A DNA stretch of 38,225 nt from positions 1 to 38,225 of the IMG/VR virus record IMGVR_UViG_3300030202_000868. One strand, given 5' to 3'. Source of the stretch: a virus. The translations under genes and the position numbers were made by a program. Shown here in pieces: positions 14,987 to 24,019 of this stretch (the first letter of the stretch is position 1; every line of letters begins with the position of its first letter). The notes beneath the pieces are model-generated. The model saw only the letters and a program-made list of their open reading frames with translations. It searched no databases and was not told the DNA's origin.

Positions 14987-15591
14987 TGAAAAGTTTATAT
15001 GATTTTATTATACAACCTTTAGGTGATAAATATAGTAATACAGTAAAAATTGGTGGTAAAGATGTTGTTGTAAATACTAAAATTGAAAACTGGAAGTTTG
15101 TAAATAGATTAGCTATAGTACAAGAAACTCCTTTAGCTTTTGAAACTAAAATTAAAAAAGGAGATATTGTAGTTATTCATCAAAATGTTTTTAGAACTTT
15201 TTATGATATAAGAGGCGAAAAAAAGAAAAGTAGATCTTATTTTAAAGATGATTTATATTTTTGCGCTATAGATCAATTATATTTATATAAAAATTCAGAA
15301 GGTTGGCATAGTTTTGGCGATAGATGCTTCATTAAGCCAATAAAAAATATTGATGATCTAACGTTAGATAAAGAGCAGGAGCTTATCGGTATACTAAAAT
15401 ACGGTAATAACTCCTTAAACGCACTTAATATTAACCCAGGAGACCTAGTAGGTTATACACCAAACGGTGAGTGGGAGTTTTTAATTGAAGGTGAGCGTTT
15501 ATATTGTATGAAATCAAATGATATTGTTATAAAGTATGAGCACAAAGGAAACGAAGAAGAATATAATCCAAGCTGGGCGAGTAGCAGTTAA
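14986..15591 (+). CDS. putative double GroES-like (gp31-like) co-chaperonin
   Basis: A 201-residue protein that looks like two GroES-type beta barrels in one chain. In part 1 (about 18-118), FVNRLAIVQETPLAF leads to KKG59-D60-IVVIHQNVFR, the usual strand-GD-strand of Cpn10, and ends in a YFCAIDQLYLY strand. In part 2 (about 130-190), LIGILKYG leads to PG152-D153-LVGYTPNGEWEF and IEGERLYCMKSNDIVIKY, which matches the end of Cpn10 barrels. The family is conserved beside packaging genes in marine phages. It may cap the phage or host GroEL, as T4 gp31 does, for head assembly. The fold is inferred by eye. The last 56 bp overlap the next gene. Confidence 0.5.
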   Translation: MKSLYDFIIQPLGDKYSNTVKIGGKDVVVNTKIENWKFVNRLAIVQETPLAFETKIKKGDIVVIHQNVFRTFYDIRGEKKKSRSYFKDDLYFCAIDQLYLYKNSEGWHSFGDRCFIKPIKNIDDLTLDKEQELIGILKYGNNSLNALNINPGDLVGYTPNGEWEFLIEGERLYCMKSNDIVIKYEHKGNEEEYNPSWASSS

Positions 15592-15811
15592 AGAGTTAAT
15601 TAAAGTTGCTAAAGAGCCAATTATAGATTTTGGACCAGACATTTCAGCGGATAGATTAAAAAATGCCGCAGCTACAAAAAAACTAGCAATATTTGATGCT
15701 TTTGAAATATTAAGTAGAATACAAGAAGAGCAAGACATGTTAGATGATAAACCAAAAGAAAACAAGAAGCAAAGCAATTTTAAAGGTTTTGCGGAAGGGA
15801 GATCTAAGTAA
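15536..15811 (+). CDS. putative terminase small subunit
   Basis: A 91-residue charged, helical protein with RVAVKELIKVAKEPI in the first third and DRLKNAAATKKLAIFDAFEILSRIQEE in the middle, then a disordered Lys/Gln-rich tail. This family stands directly before the large terminase in many marine phages, which is the main reason to call it the small terminase (DNA recognition at packaging). No helix-turn-helix is certain. Its first 56 bp lie inside the end of the upstream gene in another frame, and its stop touches the terL start. Confidence 0.5.
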   Translation: MSTKETKKNIIQAGRVAVKELIKVAKEPIIDFGPDISADRLKNAAATKKLAIFDAFEILSRIQEEQDMLDDKPKENKKQSNFKGFAEGRSK

Positions 15812-18024
15812 TGTACGAGCAAAGTTTATATAAAGTTTTAGATAACTACATAAAACCTAAAGTACTTAAAGATTTTAATAGATTAAAAAAGTGGAAGTAC
15901 GGTTACAATGAAGATCATGATATGATAGTTATTAGTAAAGATGGTACTGTAGGTGAAGTATATGAAATACAAAATCTTAAAATAGCTTTACCTAAAGCAA
16001 AAAATGTTCATAAATTTGAAAAAAATACATGGACAAAATTTGAATATCCAAAAATTTTAAGTAAAATAAAAACTGTTTTTGACTGGAAACAATACCCACA
16101 AGATTTTAAAGAAAAGTGGTATGATTATATAGATACAGAATTTACAAGAAGAGAAGATGGTTTTTGGTTTTATAATAAAAATAAAGCAACTTATTTAACA
16201 GGTACGCATTACATGTATTTACAATGGAGTAAAATAGATGTTGGTGCTCCAGATTATAGAGAGGCAAATAGATTATTTTTTATATTTTGGGAAGCTTGTA
16301 AAGCCGATTATAGATCATACGGTATGTGTTATTTAAAAAATAGACGTTCTGGTTTTTCATTTATGGCTTCAGGTGAATCAGTTAATTTAGCAACAATATC
16401 AAGTGATAGTAGATATGGTATATTATCAAAGTCAGGTGCTGATGCAAAAAAAATGTTTACTGATAAAGTAGTTCCTATATCGGTTAATTATCCTTTCTTT
16501 TTTAAACCTACACAAGATGGTATGGATCGTCCTAAAACAGAGTTAGCTTATCGTGTACCAGCTAGTAAGTTTACACGTAGAAAACTAACAGCTATAGATG
16601 ATTTAGATGAAGAATTAAAAGGATTAGATACTACAATTGACTGGAAAAATACAGGTGATAACGCTTATGATGGTGAAAAATTAAAATTATTAGTTCATGA
16701 TGAAAGTGGTAAATGGGAAAAACCTAATAATATTTTAAATAATTGGCGTGTAACTAAAACTACTTTAAGATTAGGTAGTAGAATTATTGGTAAATGTATG
16801 ATGGGTTCAACATCTAATGCATTAGACAAAGGTGGTAGAAATTTTAAAAAACTATATGATGATTCAGATGTTACAAAAAGAAACAGCAACGGACAGACTC
16901 GCTCAGGACTCTATTCTTTATTCATTCCTATGGAATGGAATTACGAAGGATACATTGATTCTTACGGAATGCCTGTATTCGAGACCCCATCAAAAAAAGT
17001 GTGTGGACCTCATGGAACGCCAATTAAGCTCGGGGTTATTGAGTACTGGGATAACGAAGTGGAGGGTTTAAAAGATGATCAAGATGCTTTAAACGAATTT
17101 TATAGACAGTTTCCACGAACAACAAAACACGCTTTTAGAGATGAATCTAAATCATCTTTATTTAATCTTACAAAAATATACGAACAAATAGACTTTAATG
17201 AAGATTTAAAAAATTCATTAGGTGTTACACAAGGTAGTTTTCAATGGGAAAATGGACACAAAGACACAAGAGTTATTTTTATACCAAACAAACAAGGTAG
17301 GTTTTATGTAACTTGGGTTCCACCAGTAGAACTACAAAATAAAAGATATTTAAAAAATGGAATAAATTATCCAGGTAACGAGCATTGTGGTGCTTTTGGA
17401 TGTGATCCATATGATATATCAGGAACAGTAGATAAAAGAGGTTCCAATGGATCTTTACATGGTTTAACTAAATTTAGCATGGAAGAAGTTCCACCTAATC
17501 ATTTCTTTTTAGAATACATAGCTAGACCACAAACAGCTGAAATATTTTTTGAAGATGTATTAATGGCATGTGTATTTTATGGTATGCCAATATTAGCAGA
17601 AAACAACAAACCAAGATTACTTTATTATTTTAAACGTAGAGGTTATAGAGGTTTTGCTATGAATAGACCAGATAAAAGAAGAAATAAATTATCTGTAACA
17701 GAAAGAGAAATAGGTGGTATACCTAATTCAAGCGAAGATATTAAACAAGCTCATGCATCTGCAATAGAAACTTATGTAGAACATTATGTAGGATTAAAAG
17801 AAGCAGGTTATGGGGATATGTATTTTCAAAGAACACTAGAAGACTGGGCTAGATTTGACATAAATAATAGAACAACTCATGATGCTTCTATTAGCTCTGG
17901 ACTTGCTTTAATGGCTTGTAATAAACATAGGTATTCACCTGTAAATAAAAGAGAGTTAAAACCAGTTGATTTAGGTATAAAAAAATACAATAATAAAGGA
18001 ACTTTATCAAAAATTATAAATTAA
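15811..18024 (+). CDS. terL: terminase large subunit
   Basis: A 737-residue DNA-packaging motor. The ATPase half has a degenerate Walker A, K176-N-R-R-S-G-F-S183, and a Walker B, LLVH-D297-E298. The nuclease half has an RNase H-like layout: G-C-D532-P-Y-D in a strand, E597 in ILAEN, and D691 in THDASISSG. These fit a metal-dependent nuclease that cuts concatemers. It docks to the portal encoded next (TAATG overlap). Bases 16861-17060 (between Walker B and the nuclease) have higher GC and TTC, TAC, CGC and GGG codons rare elsewhere in the gene, a possible recombination patch. Function is secure; exact catalytic residues are from motif reading. Confidence 0.9.
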   Translation: MYEQSLYKVLDNYIKPKVLKDFNRLKKWKYGYNEDHDMIVISKDGTVGEVYEIQNLKIALPKAKNVHKFEKNTWTKFEYPKILSKIKTVFDWKQYPQDFKEKWYDYIDTEFTRREDGFWFYNKNKATYLTGTHYMYLQWSKIDVGAPDYREANRLFFIFWEACKADYRSYGMCYLKNRRSGFSFMASGESVNLATISSDSRYGILSKSGADAKKMFTDKVVPISVNYPFFFKPTQDGMDRPKTELAYRVPASKFTRRKLTAIDDLDEELKGLDTTIDWKNTGDNAYDGEKLKLLVHDESGKWEKPNNILNNWRVTKTTLRLGSRIIGKCMMGSTSNALDKGGRNFKKLYDDSDVTKRNSNGQTRSGLYSLFIPMEWNYEGYIDSYGMPVFETPSKKVCGPHGTPIKLGVIEYWDNEVEGLKDDQDALNEFYRQFPRTTKHAFRDESKSSLFNLTKIYEQIDFNEDLKNSLGVTQGSFQWENGHKDTRVIFIPNKQGRFYVTWVPPVELQNKRYLKNGINYPGNEHCGAFGCDPYDISGTVDKRGSNGSLHGLTKFSMEEVPPNHFFLEYIARPQTAEIFFEDVLMACVFYGMPILAENNKPRLLYYFKRRGYRGFAMNRPDKRRNKLSVTEREIGGIPNSSEDIKQAHASAIETYVEHYVGLKEAGYGDMYFQRTLEDWARFDINNRTTHDASISSGLALMACNKHRYSPVNKRELKPVDLGIKKYNNKGTLSKIIN

Positions 18025-20411
18025 TGAATATATATACTAATACCAATAGTGCTTTCCCTAGTCAAGTAGTGAGTGATGCTGAAAAAGCTAGTATTGAATA
18101 TGGGAGTCAGGTTGCTATGGCTATTGAATATGAGTGGTTTAAATCAGGAAGAACTCAAGGTAATAGATATTTAACTAACTGGAATCAGTTTCACCAATTA
18201 AGACTGTATGCTCGTGGAGAACAAAGTATACAAAAATATAAAGATGAATTATCTATAAATGGTGATTTGTCTTATCTTAATTTAGACTGGCAACCAGTTC
18301 CTATATTATCTAAATTTGTAGATATAGTAGTAAACGGTATATCTGCAAAAACATATGACATAAAAGCTTTTGCTCAAGATCCATCTTCTATAAAGAAAAG
18401 AACTGAATATGCTTCTAAGATTCAAGAAGATATGCTTGCTAAACAATATCTTGATTCGTTAAAAGATTCATTACAAATAGATTTATATCAAAGCAAAAGT
18501 CCTGAGTTGTTACCAGAAACTCCTGAAGAATTAGAACTTCACATGCAGTTATCTTATAAGCAGAGTATAGAAATAGCTGAAGAAGAAGCTATAACATCTG
18601 TTATGGATCACAACAAATACGACTTAACAAAGCGAAGATTAAACATGGACTTAGCCGTGTGTGGTATTGCAGCGTGTAAAACAAACTTTAATACAGCTGA
18701 AGGAATAACAGTTGATTATGTAGATCCAGCTTATATGGTATATTCATACACAGAAGATCCTAACTTTGAAGATATATATTACGTTGGTGAAATTAAAGCT
18801 ATAACTATACCAGAGCTTAAAAAAGAGTTTCCAAATATATCAAATGAAGAATTAGAAAGAATACAAAAAATGCCTGGCAATAGAAATTATATTACAGGTT
18901 GGGGTGGTTATGATGAAAATACTGTACAAGTAATGTATTTTGATTATAAAACTTATCATAATCAAGTATTTAAAATAAAACAAACAGATCAAGGATTAGA
19001 AAAAGCATTAGAAAAACCTGATACTTTTAATCCTCCAGCTAATGATGGTTTTGAAAGAGTTAGTAGAAGTATAGAGGTTTTATATAGTGGAGCTAAAGTA
19101 TTAGGAACAGACACTATGTTAAAATGGGAGTTAGCAGAAAACATGTCTAGACCAGTATCAGATACTACAAAAGTAGAAATGAATTATGCTATATGTGCAC
19201 CACGTATGTATAAAGGTAGAATAGAATCACTTGTAAGTAAATGTATTGGTTTTGCTGATATGATACAGTTAACTCATTTAAAGTTACAACAAGTATTAGC
19301 TAAGATGGTACCAGATGGTGTTTACTTAGATATGGACGGACTTGCTGAAGTAGATCTAGGTAATGGAACTAATTATAATCCAGCAGAAGCACTAAACATG
19401 TATTTCCAAACAGGTAGTATTGTTGGTAGATCACTTACTCAAGACGGTGATATGAATCCTGGTAAAGTTCCTATTCAAGAATTAACATCTAGTTCTGGTC
19501 AAGGTAAAATACAAAGTTTAATATCCACATATCAATATTATTTACAAATGATAAGAGATGTGACCGGATTAAACGAAGCTAGAGATGGAAGCACACCTGA
19601 TAAACAAACTTTAGTTGGTTTACAAAAAATGGCAGCTAATGCTTCTAATGTAGCTACTAGACATATAAAACAAGCTGGTCTATACATAACATTAAGAATA
19701 GCAGAAAATATTGCTTTAAAAATAGCAGATGCTTTACAGTTTCCATTAACAGCAGAGTCTTTAGCTAATAATATATCTAATTACAATGTAAATACTTTAG
19801 TAGAAATACAAAATTTAAATTTACATGATTTTGGAATATATTTAGAATTAGAACCAGACGAAGAACAACAAGCTCAGTTAGAACAAAATATACAAATGGC
19901 GTTACAACAAGGTGATATAAATCTTGAAGACGCTATAGATTTAAGACAAATTAAAAATCTTAAACTAGCTAACCAATTACTTAAAGTAAAACGTAAATTA
20001 AAAGCTAGAGAAGATCATAAAAGAGCAATTGAACAAACTAAAGCTCAAGCAGAATCTCAAGCTCAAGCAGCTGAAGAGATAGCAATGGCTGAAGTTCAAA
20101 AACAAGAAGCTATTTCAAGTTCTAAAGTACAATATGAGCAAGCTAGATCTCAAATGGAAATACAACGTATGCAAACAGCTGCACAAATAGAACAAGAAAA
20201 AATGCAAGCTCAGTTCCAGTATGACATGCAGTTAAAGCAAATGGACATGCAGGCTATGGAGCAAAAAGAAAATAGAATAGAAGATCGTAAAGATAAGCGT
20301 ATAAAAATGGAAGGTACGCAACAAAGCAAGATGATAGATCAAAGAAAAAATGATCTAGCACCTATAGATTTTGAAGATAAAGACGTGGCTAGTGGAATGC
20401 TACCCGTTTAA
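18024..20411 (+). CDS. portal protein
   Basis: A 795-residue protein right after terL and before scaffold and capsid genes, the usual place of the portal. It has an N-terminal helical part with LYARGEQSIQKYKDEL and LDWQPVPILSKFVDIVVNG, a central region with VDYVDPAYMVYSYTEDP, and a long stem-like helical region. The last 180 residues are Gln-rich coiled coil (EQQAQLEQNIQMALQQG, AQAESQAQAAEEIA), typical for portals of podoviruses and crAss-like phages. It forms the dodecameric DNA channel and binds terminase and connectors. The identification rests on position, length and architecture. Confidence 0.85.
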   Translation: MNIYTNTNSAFPSQVVSDAEKASIEYGSQVAMAIEYEWFKSGRTQGNRYLTNWNQFHQLRLYARGEQSIQKYKDELSINGDLSYLNLDWQPVPILSKFVDIVVNGISAKTYDIKAFAQDPSSIKKRTEYASKIQEDMLAKQYLDSLKDSLQIDLYQSKSPELLPETPEELELHMQLSYKQSIEIAEEEAITSVMDHNKYDLTKRRLNMDLAVCGIAACKTNFNTAEGITVDYVDPAYMVYSYTEDPNFEDIYYVGEIKAITIPELKKEFPNISNEELERIQKMPGNRNYITGWGGYDENTVQVMYFDYKTYHNQVFKIKQTDQGLEKALEKPDTFNPPANDGFERVSRSIEVLYSGAKVLGTDTMLKWELAENMSRPVSDTTKVEMNYAICAPRMYKGRIESLVSKCIGFADMIQLTHLKLQQVLAKMVPDGVYLDMDGLAEVDLGNGTNYNPAEALNMYFQTGSIVGRSLTQDGDMNPGKVPIQELTSSSGQGKIQSLISTYQYYLQMIRDVTGLNEARDGSTPDKQTLVGLQKMAANASNVATRHIKQAGLYITLRIAENIALKIADALQFPLTAESLANNISNYNVNTLVEIQNLNLHDFGIYLELEPDEEQQAQLEQNIQMALQQGDINLEDAIDLRQIKNLKLANQLLKVKRKLKAREDHKRAIEQTKAQAESQAQAAEEIAMAEVQKQEAISSSKVQYEQARSQMEIQRMQTAAQIEQEKMQAQFQYDMQLKQMDMQAMEQKENRIEDRKDKRIKMEGTQQSKMIDQRKNDLAPIDFEDKDVASGMLPV

Positions 20412-20420
20412 TTATTAATT

Positions 20421-20438
20421 ATTTAATTATATTATATT
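20421..20438 (+). promoter_or_regulatory. 18-base A/T leader, copy 1 (before scaffold)
   Basis: ATTTAATTATATTATATT lies directly before the scaffold ATG. The same 18 bases plus ATG stand before the gene at 23205. No Shine-Dalgarno is present. The exact repetition suggests a functional leader for strong translation or a late promoter part. Confidence 0.5.
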
Positions 20439-21653
20439 ATGTCAGAAGTAAAAACAAATGAACCTGTTAAGCAGGAAGGTGACTTTAAAATTAAATCTAA
20501 AAAACCAAAACAATTGGTAAGTACTGAAGAAACAGTAAAAAAAGTTAGTTTAAAAGAGCCATTAGTAGAAATACCTAACGATGTTACTAAGGTTACAATA
20601 CCTAAGGAAGCATTTAAAAAAGAAGAGGAAAATGCCATTCAAATCGGAGAAACAAAGGAGATACCTGTGGAAGAACCATCCGGAGATAGCGCAGAGGTGG
20701 GAGAACCTGTACAAGAGTCCGACGAGACTACTGAAGGGTTTTCTCCGATCAAAGAAGTAACCGAAGAAAAGGTTGAAAAAGTAGAACAAGAAGTAAAAGA
20801 AGCTATTAGAGATGAAAAAGTATTAGGTAAGGAATTACCTGATAACATTCAAAAACTTGTTTCATTTATGGAAGATACTGGTGGATCAGTAGAAGATTAT
20901 GTAAGATTAAATGCTGATTACAGTAATGTAGATGATACTACTTTATTAAAAGAATATTATAAGCAGACTAAACCACATTTAGATGCTGAGGAAATAGATT
21001 TTATCATGGAAGATAAATTCCATTTCGATACAGATATTGACGAAGAGCGTGACGTCAAAAAGAAAAAACTCGCTAAAAAAGAGGAGATTGCAAAAGCTAA
21101 AAACTTTTTAGAAGAAACTAAGAAGAAATATTACGACGAAATCAAGTTGAGACCCGGCGTATCTGAAGATCAACAAAAAGCTATGGACTTTTTCAATCGA
21201 TACAATAAGCAGCAAGAAATAGCTGAACAGCAACATAAAGTTTTTCAAGAAAATACTAATAAATTTTTTACTGAAAATTTTGAAGGTTTCGATATTAAAG
21301 TAGGAGATAAACAATATAAGTATAATATTAAAGACGTAAATAAAGTTGCTGAAAACCAATCAAACATTAATAACTTAGTTAAGAAGTTCTTAGATAGTGA
21401 AGGTAATGTTAGTGATGCGGCTGGTTATCACAAAGCAATTTATGCAGCTGAAAATGTAGATAGAATAGCGTCTCATTTTTATGAGCAAGGAAAAGCAGAT
21501 GCGGTTAAAGACGTGGTGAATAAATCTAAAAATTTATCACCAACAAAAGCTAGAACCCAACAAGGTGAAGTTTTTGTAAACGGCTTTAAAGTTAAATCTA
21601 TTTCTGGAGCTGATTCTACAAAATTGAAAATTAAGAAAAGAAAATTTAACTAA
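20439..21653 (+). CDS. scaffolding-like head assembly protein
   Basis: A 404-residue, highly charged helical protein between portal and major capsid genes. The N-terminal 130 residues are acidic and probably disordered (Glu/Val/Lys repeats). The centre has coiled-coil helices (EEIAKAKNFLEETKKKYYDEI, FFNRYNKQQEIAEQQHKVF), and the C-terminus is basic (LKIKKRKFN), as scaffold ends that bind capsid protein are. No protease motif is seen here, so head maturation may not use a linked prohead protease. Bases 20641-20760 are nearly half GC, unlike the surrounding sequence. Function is from position and composition. Confidence 0.75.
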   Translation: MSEVKTNEPVKQEGDFKIKSKKPKQLVSTEETVKKVSLKEPLVEIPNDVTKVTIPKEAFKKEEENAIQIGETKEIPVEEPSGDSAEVGEPVQESDETTEGFSPIKEVTEEKVEKVEQEVKEAIRDEKVLGKELPDNIQKLVSFMEDTGGSVEDYVRLNADYSNVDDTTLLKEYYKQTKPHLDAEEIDFIMEDKFHFDTDIDEERDVKKKKLAKKEEIAKAKNFLEETKKKYYDEIKLRPGVSEDQQKAMDFFNRYNKQQEIAEQQHKVFQENTNKFFTENFEGFDIKVGDKQYKYNIKDVNKVAENQSNINNLVKKFLDSEGNVSDAAGYHKAIYAAENVDRIASHFYEQGKADAVKDVVNKSKNLSPTKARTQQGEVFVNGFKVKSISGADSTKLKIKKRKFN

Positions 21654-21669
21654 TTAAAAATTACAAATT

Positions 21670-23127
21670 ATGAGTTTATCTCCACAATTTGGTAGTATTG
21701 TACCAAGTCCTATTCAAACTCCAAGTCCTTCAAACTACTTAGTATTTGATGGTGCGGCGGGCGGAAACTTTGCGCAACAATATTTACCAGAAATTTACGA
21801 ACAAGAAGTAGAGCGTTATGGAAACAGAACGTTATCTGGCTTTTTGAGAATGGTTGGTGCAGAAATGCCAATGACCTCAGATCAAGTAATCTGGTCTGAA
21901 CAAAATAGATTACATATATCTTACGACAACTGTAGCGTAGCTGCAGGAGGAGGAGCTGGTGCGGCTTTAGCATCAGTTGTTACAATTCCAGTTGGTGCAG
22001 GTATAACTAACGTTATATCTATTAATGATACTGTAGTTCTTCTAGACCCAGCAAATGGTGCAGAAGCTAAAGGTATCGTAACTAACAGAGCTGCTGGTAA
22101 CGTAACAGTTATGCCATTTGCAAACGCAACATTTGATGCACAAGGAATTAGTATTGCTTCTGCAACAATTAAAATGTTTGTTTATGGTTCTGACTATACT
22201 AAAGGATCAAGTATTGGAGCAGGAGTAGGAAACTCTGCTGCTAGAGTAAGTATCGATCCTTCTTTCACGCAGTTTTCTAACTCACCAGTGATCATAAGAG
22301 ATCAGTACGTTGTTACTGGATCTGATATGGCACAAATCGGTTGGGTTGAAGTTGCTACTGAAGATGGTCAATCTGGATACCTTTGGTATTTAAAAGCTGA
22401 GTCTGAAACTAGATTAAGATTTGAAGATTACTTAGAAATGGCAATGGTAGAAGGTGAATTAAATGCTAACGCTAACGGTGCTGCAGGGCAATATGCTACT
22501 GCTGTTTTACCAGGTACACAAGGTTTATTTGCTGCTATTAGAGACAGAGGTAATGTAGAAGTAGGATTTACTGCTGCTAACGGTCTTGATGAGTTTGATG
22601 CAATACTTAAAAACCTAGATACTCAGGGAGCTATCGAAGAAAACATGTTATTCTTACAAAGACAAACTGCTCTTGATTTTGATGATATGTTAGCTTCTAT
22701 CTCTGGTGGATTTGCTGGTGGTACTGCATTTGGTTTATTTGAAAATTCAGAGGAAATGGCACTTAACTTAGGTTTCTCTGGTTTTAGAAGAGGTTCTTAT
22801 GACTTCTATAAAACTGACTGGAAATACTTAAACGATGCTTCTACAAGAGGTGCTATCGTAGGTGTTAATTCAATCGAAGGTGTATTAGTTCCTGCTGGAA
22901 CAAGCACAGTTTATGATCAAATCTTAGGTACTAACATTAGAAGACCTTTCTTACACGTAAGATATAGAGCTTCTCAAGGTGACGACAGAAGAATGAAATC
23001 ATGGTTAACTGGTTCTGCTGGTGGTGCATTTACTTCAACTCTTGATGCTATGGAAGTTAACTTCCTATCTGAAAGATGTTTAGTAACTCAAGCTGCTAAC
23101 AACTTCGTTTTATTCCAAGGATTATAA
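21670..23127 (+). CDS. major capsid protein (HK97-like)
   Basis: A 485-residue protein after scaffold and before a strong terminator. The N-terminal arm is Pro/Ser-rich (SPQFGSIVPSPIQTPSPSN). It is followed by LPEIYEQEVERYGNRTLSGFLR (an N-arm/E-loop-like helix), a variable Ala/Gly/Val domain at about 85-190, and conserved-looking core segments PVIIRDQYVVTGSDMAQIGWVEV, FEDYLEMAMVEGELNANAN and FLHVRYRASQGDDRRMKSW. Size and place fit the HK97-fold capsid proteins of Bacteroidota podoviruses. Codons ending in C (AAC, TTC) are more frequent than in neighbours, which fits very high expression. It is a likely client of the phage chaperonin. Confidence 0.85.
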   Translation: MSLSPQFGSIVPSPIQTPSPSNYLVFDGAAGGNFAQQYLPEIYEQEVERYGNRTLSGFLRMVGAEMPMTSDQVIWSEQNRLHISYDNCSVAAGGGAGAALASVVTIPVGAGITNVISINDTVVLLDPANGAEAKGIVTNRAAGNVTVMPFANATFDAQGISIASATIKMFVYGSDYTKGSSIGAGVGNSAARVSIDPSFTQFSNSPVIIRDQYVVTGSDMAQIGWVEVATEDGQSGYLWYLKAESETRLRFEDYLEMAMVEGELNANANGAAGQYATAVLPGTQGLFAAIRDRGNVEVGFTAANGLDEFDAILKNLDTQGAIEENMLFLQRQTALDFDDMLASISGGFAGGTAFGLFENSEEMALNLGFSGFRRGSYDFYKTDWKYLNDASTRGAIVGVNSIEGVLVPAGTSTVYDQILGTNIRRPFLHVRYRASQGDDRRMKSWLTGSAGGAFTSTLDAMEVNFLSERCLVTQAANNFVLFQGL

Positions 23128-23145
23128 CATCCAATTATTAATAAC

Positions 23146-23183
23146 TATCCCTGTCTTTGGGCAGGGATAATTATTATTTTTTA
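23146..23183 (+). terminator. intrinsic terminator after major capsid gene
   Basis: TATCCCTG pairs with CAGGGATA (8 bp), the loop is TCTTTGGG, and the stem can be extended by four A-T pairs past one mismatch. It is followed by TTATTATTTTTT. This is the strongest rho-independent terminator in the window and would end the capsid transcript. Confidence 0.75.
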
Positions 23184-23186
23184 ACT

Positions 23187-23204
23187 ATTTAATTATATTA
23201 TATT
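23187..23204 (+). promoter_or_regulatory. 18-base A/T leader, copy 2
   Basis: An exact second copy of ATTTAATTATATTATATT, immediately before the ATG at 23205 and just after the terminator. Being first in a new unit, it may combine promoter and translation functions. Confidence 0.5.
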
Positions 23205-23978
23205 ATGTCAAAAAAAGAACAAGTGGCTGTAAAACAGTCAAAACCCAAGTGGGAAATAAGAGATAGAGTTTATTATTTAAAAGGAAATAAATCTCCATTA
23301 ACTCTAACAATACCAGGTAAACATACTAAAAAACATGCTTTACTTTGGTTTGATGAACAACAAGGTAAACAAAGAGAAATAAGATATGCTACCAACCAAG
23401 ATTCACCACTAGTTGATGAACAAAAAGGTGAAGTAACAATGGGGCATATCATTTTTAGAGATGGATTTTTAAAAGTTCCTAAAAGTAAACAGAACTTACA
23501 GAAACTACTTTCACTATATCATCCGTTAAAAAATAAAATGTATGAAGAATATAGTCCTGTTGAAGAAGCTAAAGACGAATTAGTAGATTTAGAAATGGAA
23601 ATAGACGCTTTAAATGCGGCTAGAACTATAGATATTGATCACGCAGAGGCTATTTTAAGAGTAGAAAAAGGTTCTGAAGTTAATAGTATGAGCTCTAAAG
23701 AAATAAAAAGAGATTTATTATTGTTTGCAAAAAATGATCCAAGATTATTTATTGCTTTAGCTAATGATGAAAATGTACAACTAAGAAACTTTGCTATTAA
23801 AGCTCGTGAAGCAGGTATAATAAAGTTATCTCAAGATCAAAGAACATTTTTATGGGGATCAAATGATAGAAAATTAATGAATGTTCCATTTGATGAAAAT
23901 CCTTATTCAGCTTTTGCTGCTTTCTTAAAAACAGATGAGGGAGTAGAAATTTATAAATCTATAGATAAAAAGCTATAA
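23205..23978 (+). CDS. structural protein following major capsid gene (257 aa)
   Basis: A 257-residue protein. The N-terminal half is beta-rich (WEIRDRVYYLKGNKSPLTLTIPG, MGHIIFRDGFLKVP). The C-terminal half is helical and charged (VEEAKDELVDLEMEIDALNAARTIDIDH), ending in GVEIYKSIDKKL. It is first after the capsid terminator and is closed by another hairpin, so it is transcribed partly on its own. Proteins of this kind follow the capsid gene in related Bacteroidota phages; the role (head completion or decoration) is not established from sequence. Confidence 0.6.
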   Translation: MSKKEQVAVKQSKPKWEIRDRVYYLKGNKSPLTLTIPGKHTKKHALLWFDEQQGKQREIRYATNQDSPLVDEQKGEVTMGHIIFRDGFLKVPKSKQNLQKLLSLYHPLKNKMYEEYSPVEEAKDELVDLEMEIDALNAARTIDIDHAEAILRVEKGSEVNSMSSKEIKRDLLLFAKNDPRLFIALANDENVQLRNFAIKAREAGIIKLSQDQRTFLWGSNDRKLMNVPFDENPYSAFAAFLKTDEGVEIYKSIDKKL

Positions 23979-23997
23979 AAACAAGTGATATTAATAT

Positions 23998-24019
23998 AGG
24001 GGCAGCATTTGCTGCCTCT
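23998..24019 (+). terminator. GC-rich hairpin, weak terminator
   Basis: AGGGGCAGC pairs with GCTGCCTCT through a loop ATTT (nine pairs including one G-T). Only a mixed A/T sequence follows, so termination may be partial or the hairpin may protect the 3' end of the upstream message. Confidence 0.6.

Noticed and set aside
16832-17071. 79-codon + strand frame inside terL
   Set aside because: It coincides with the GC-rich patch, has no relation to known proteins, and the terL frame is clearly coding through it.
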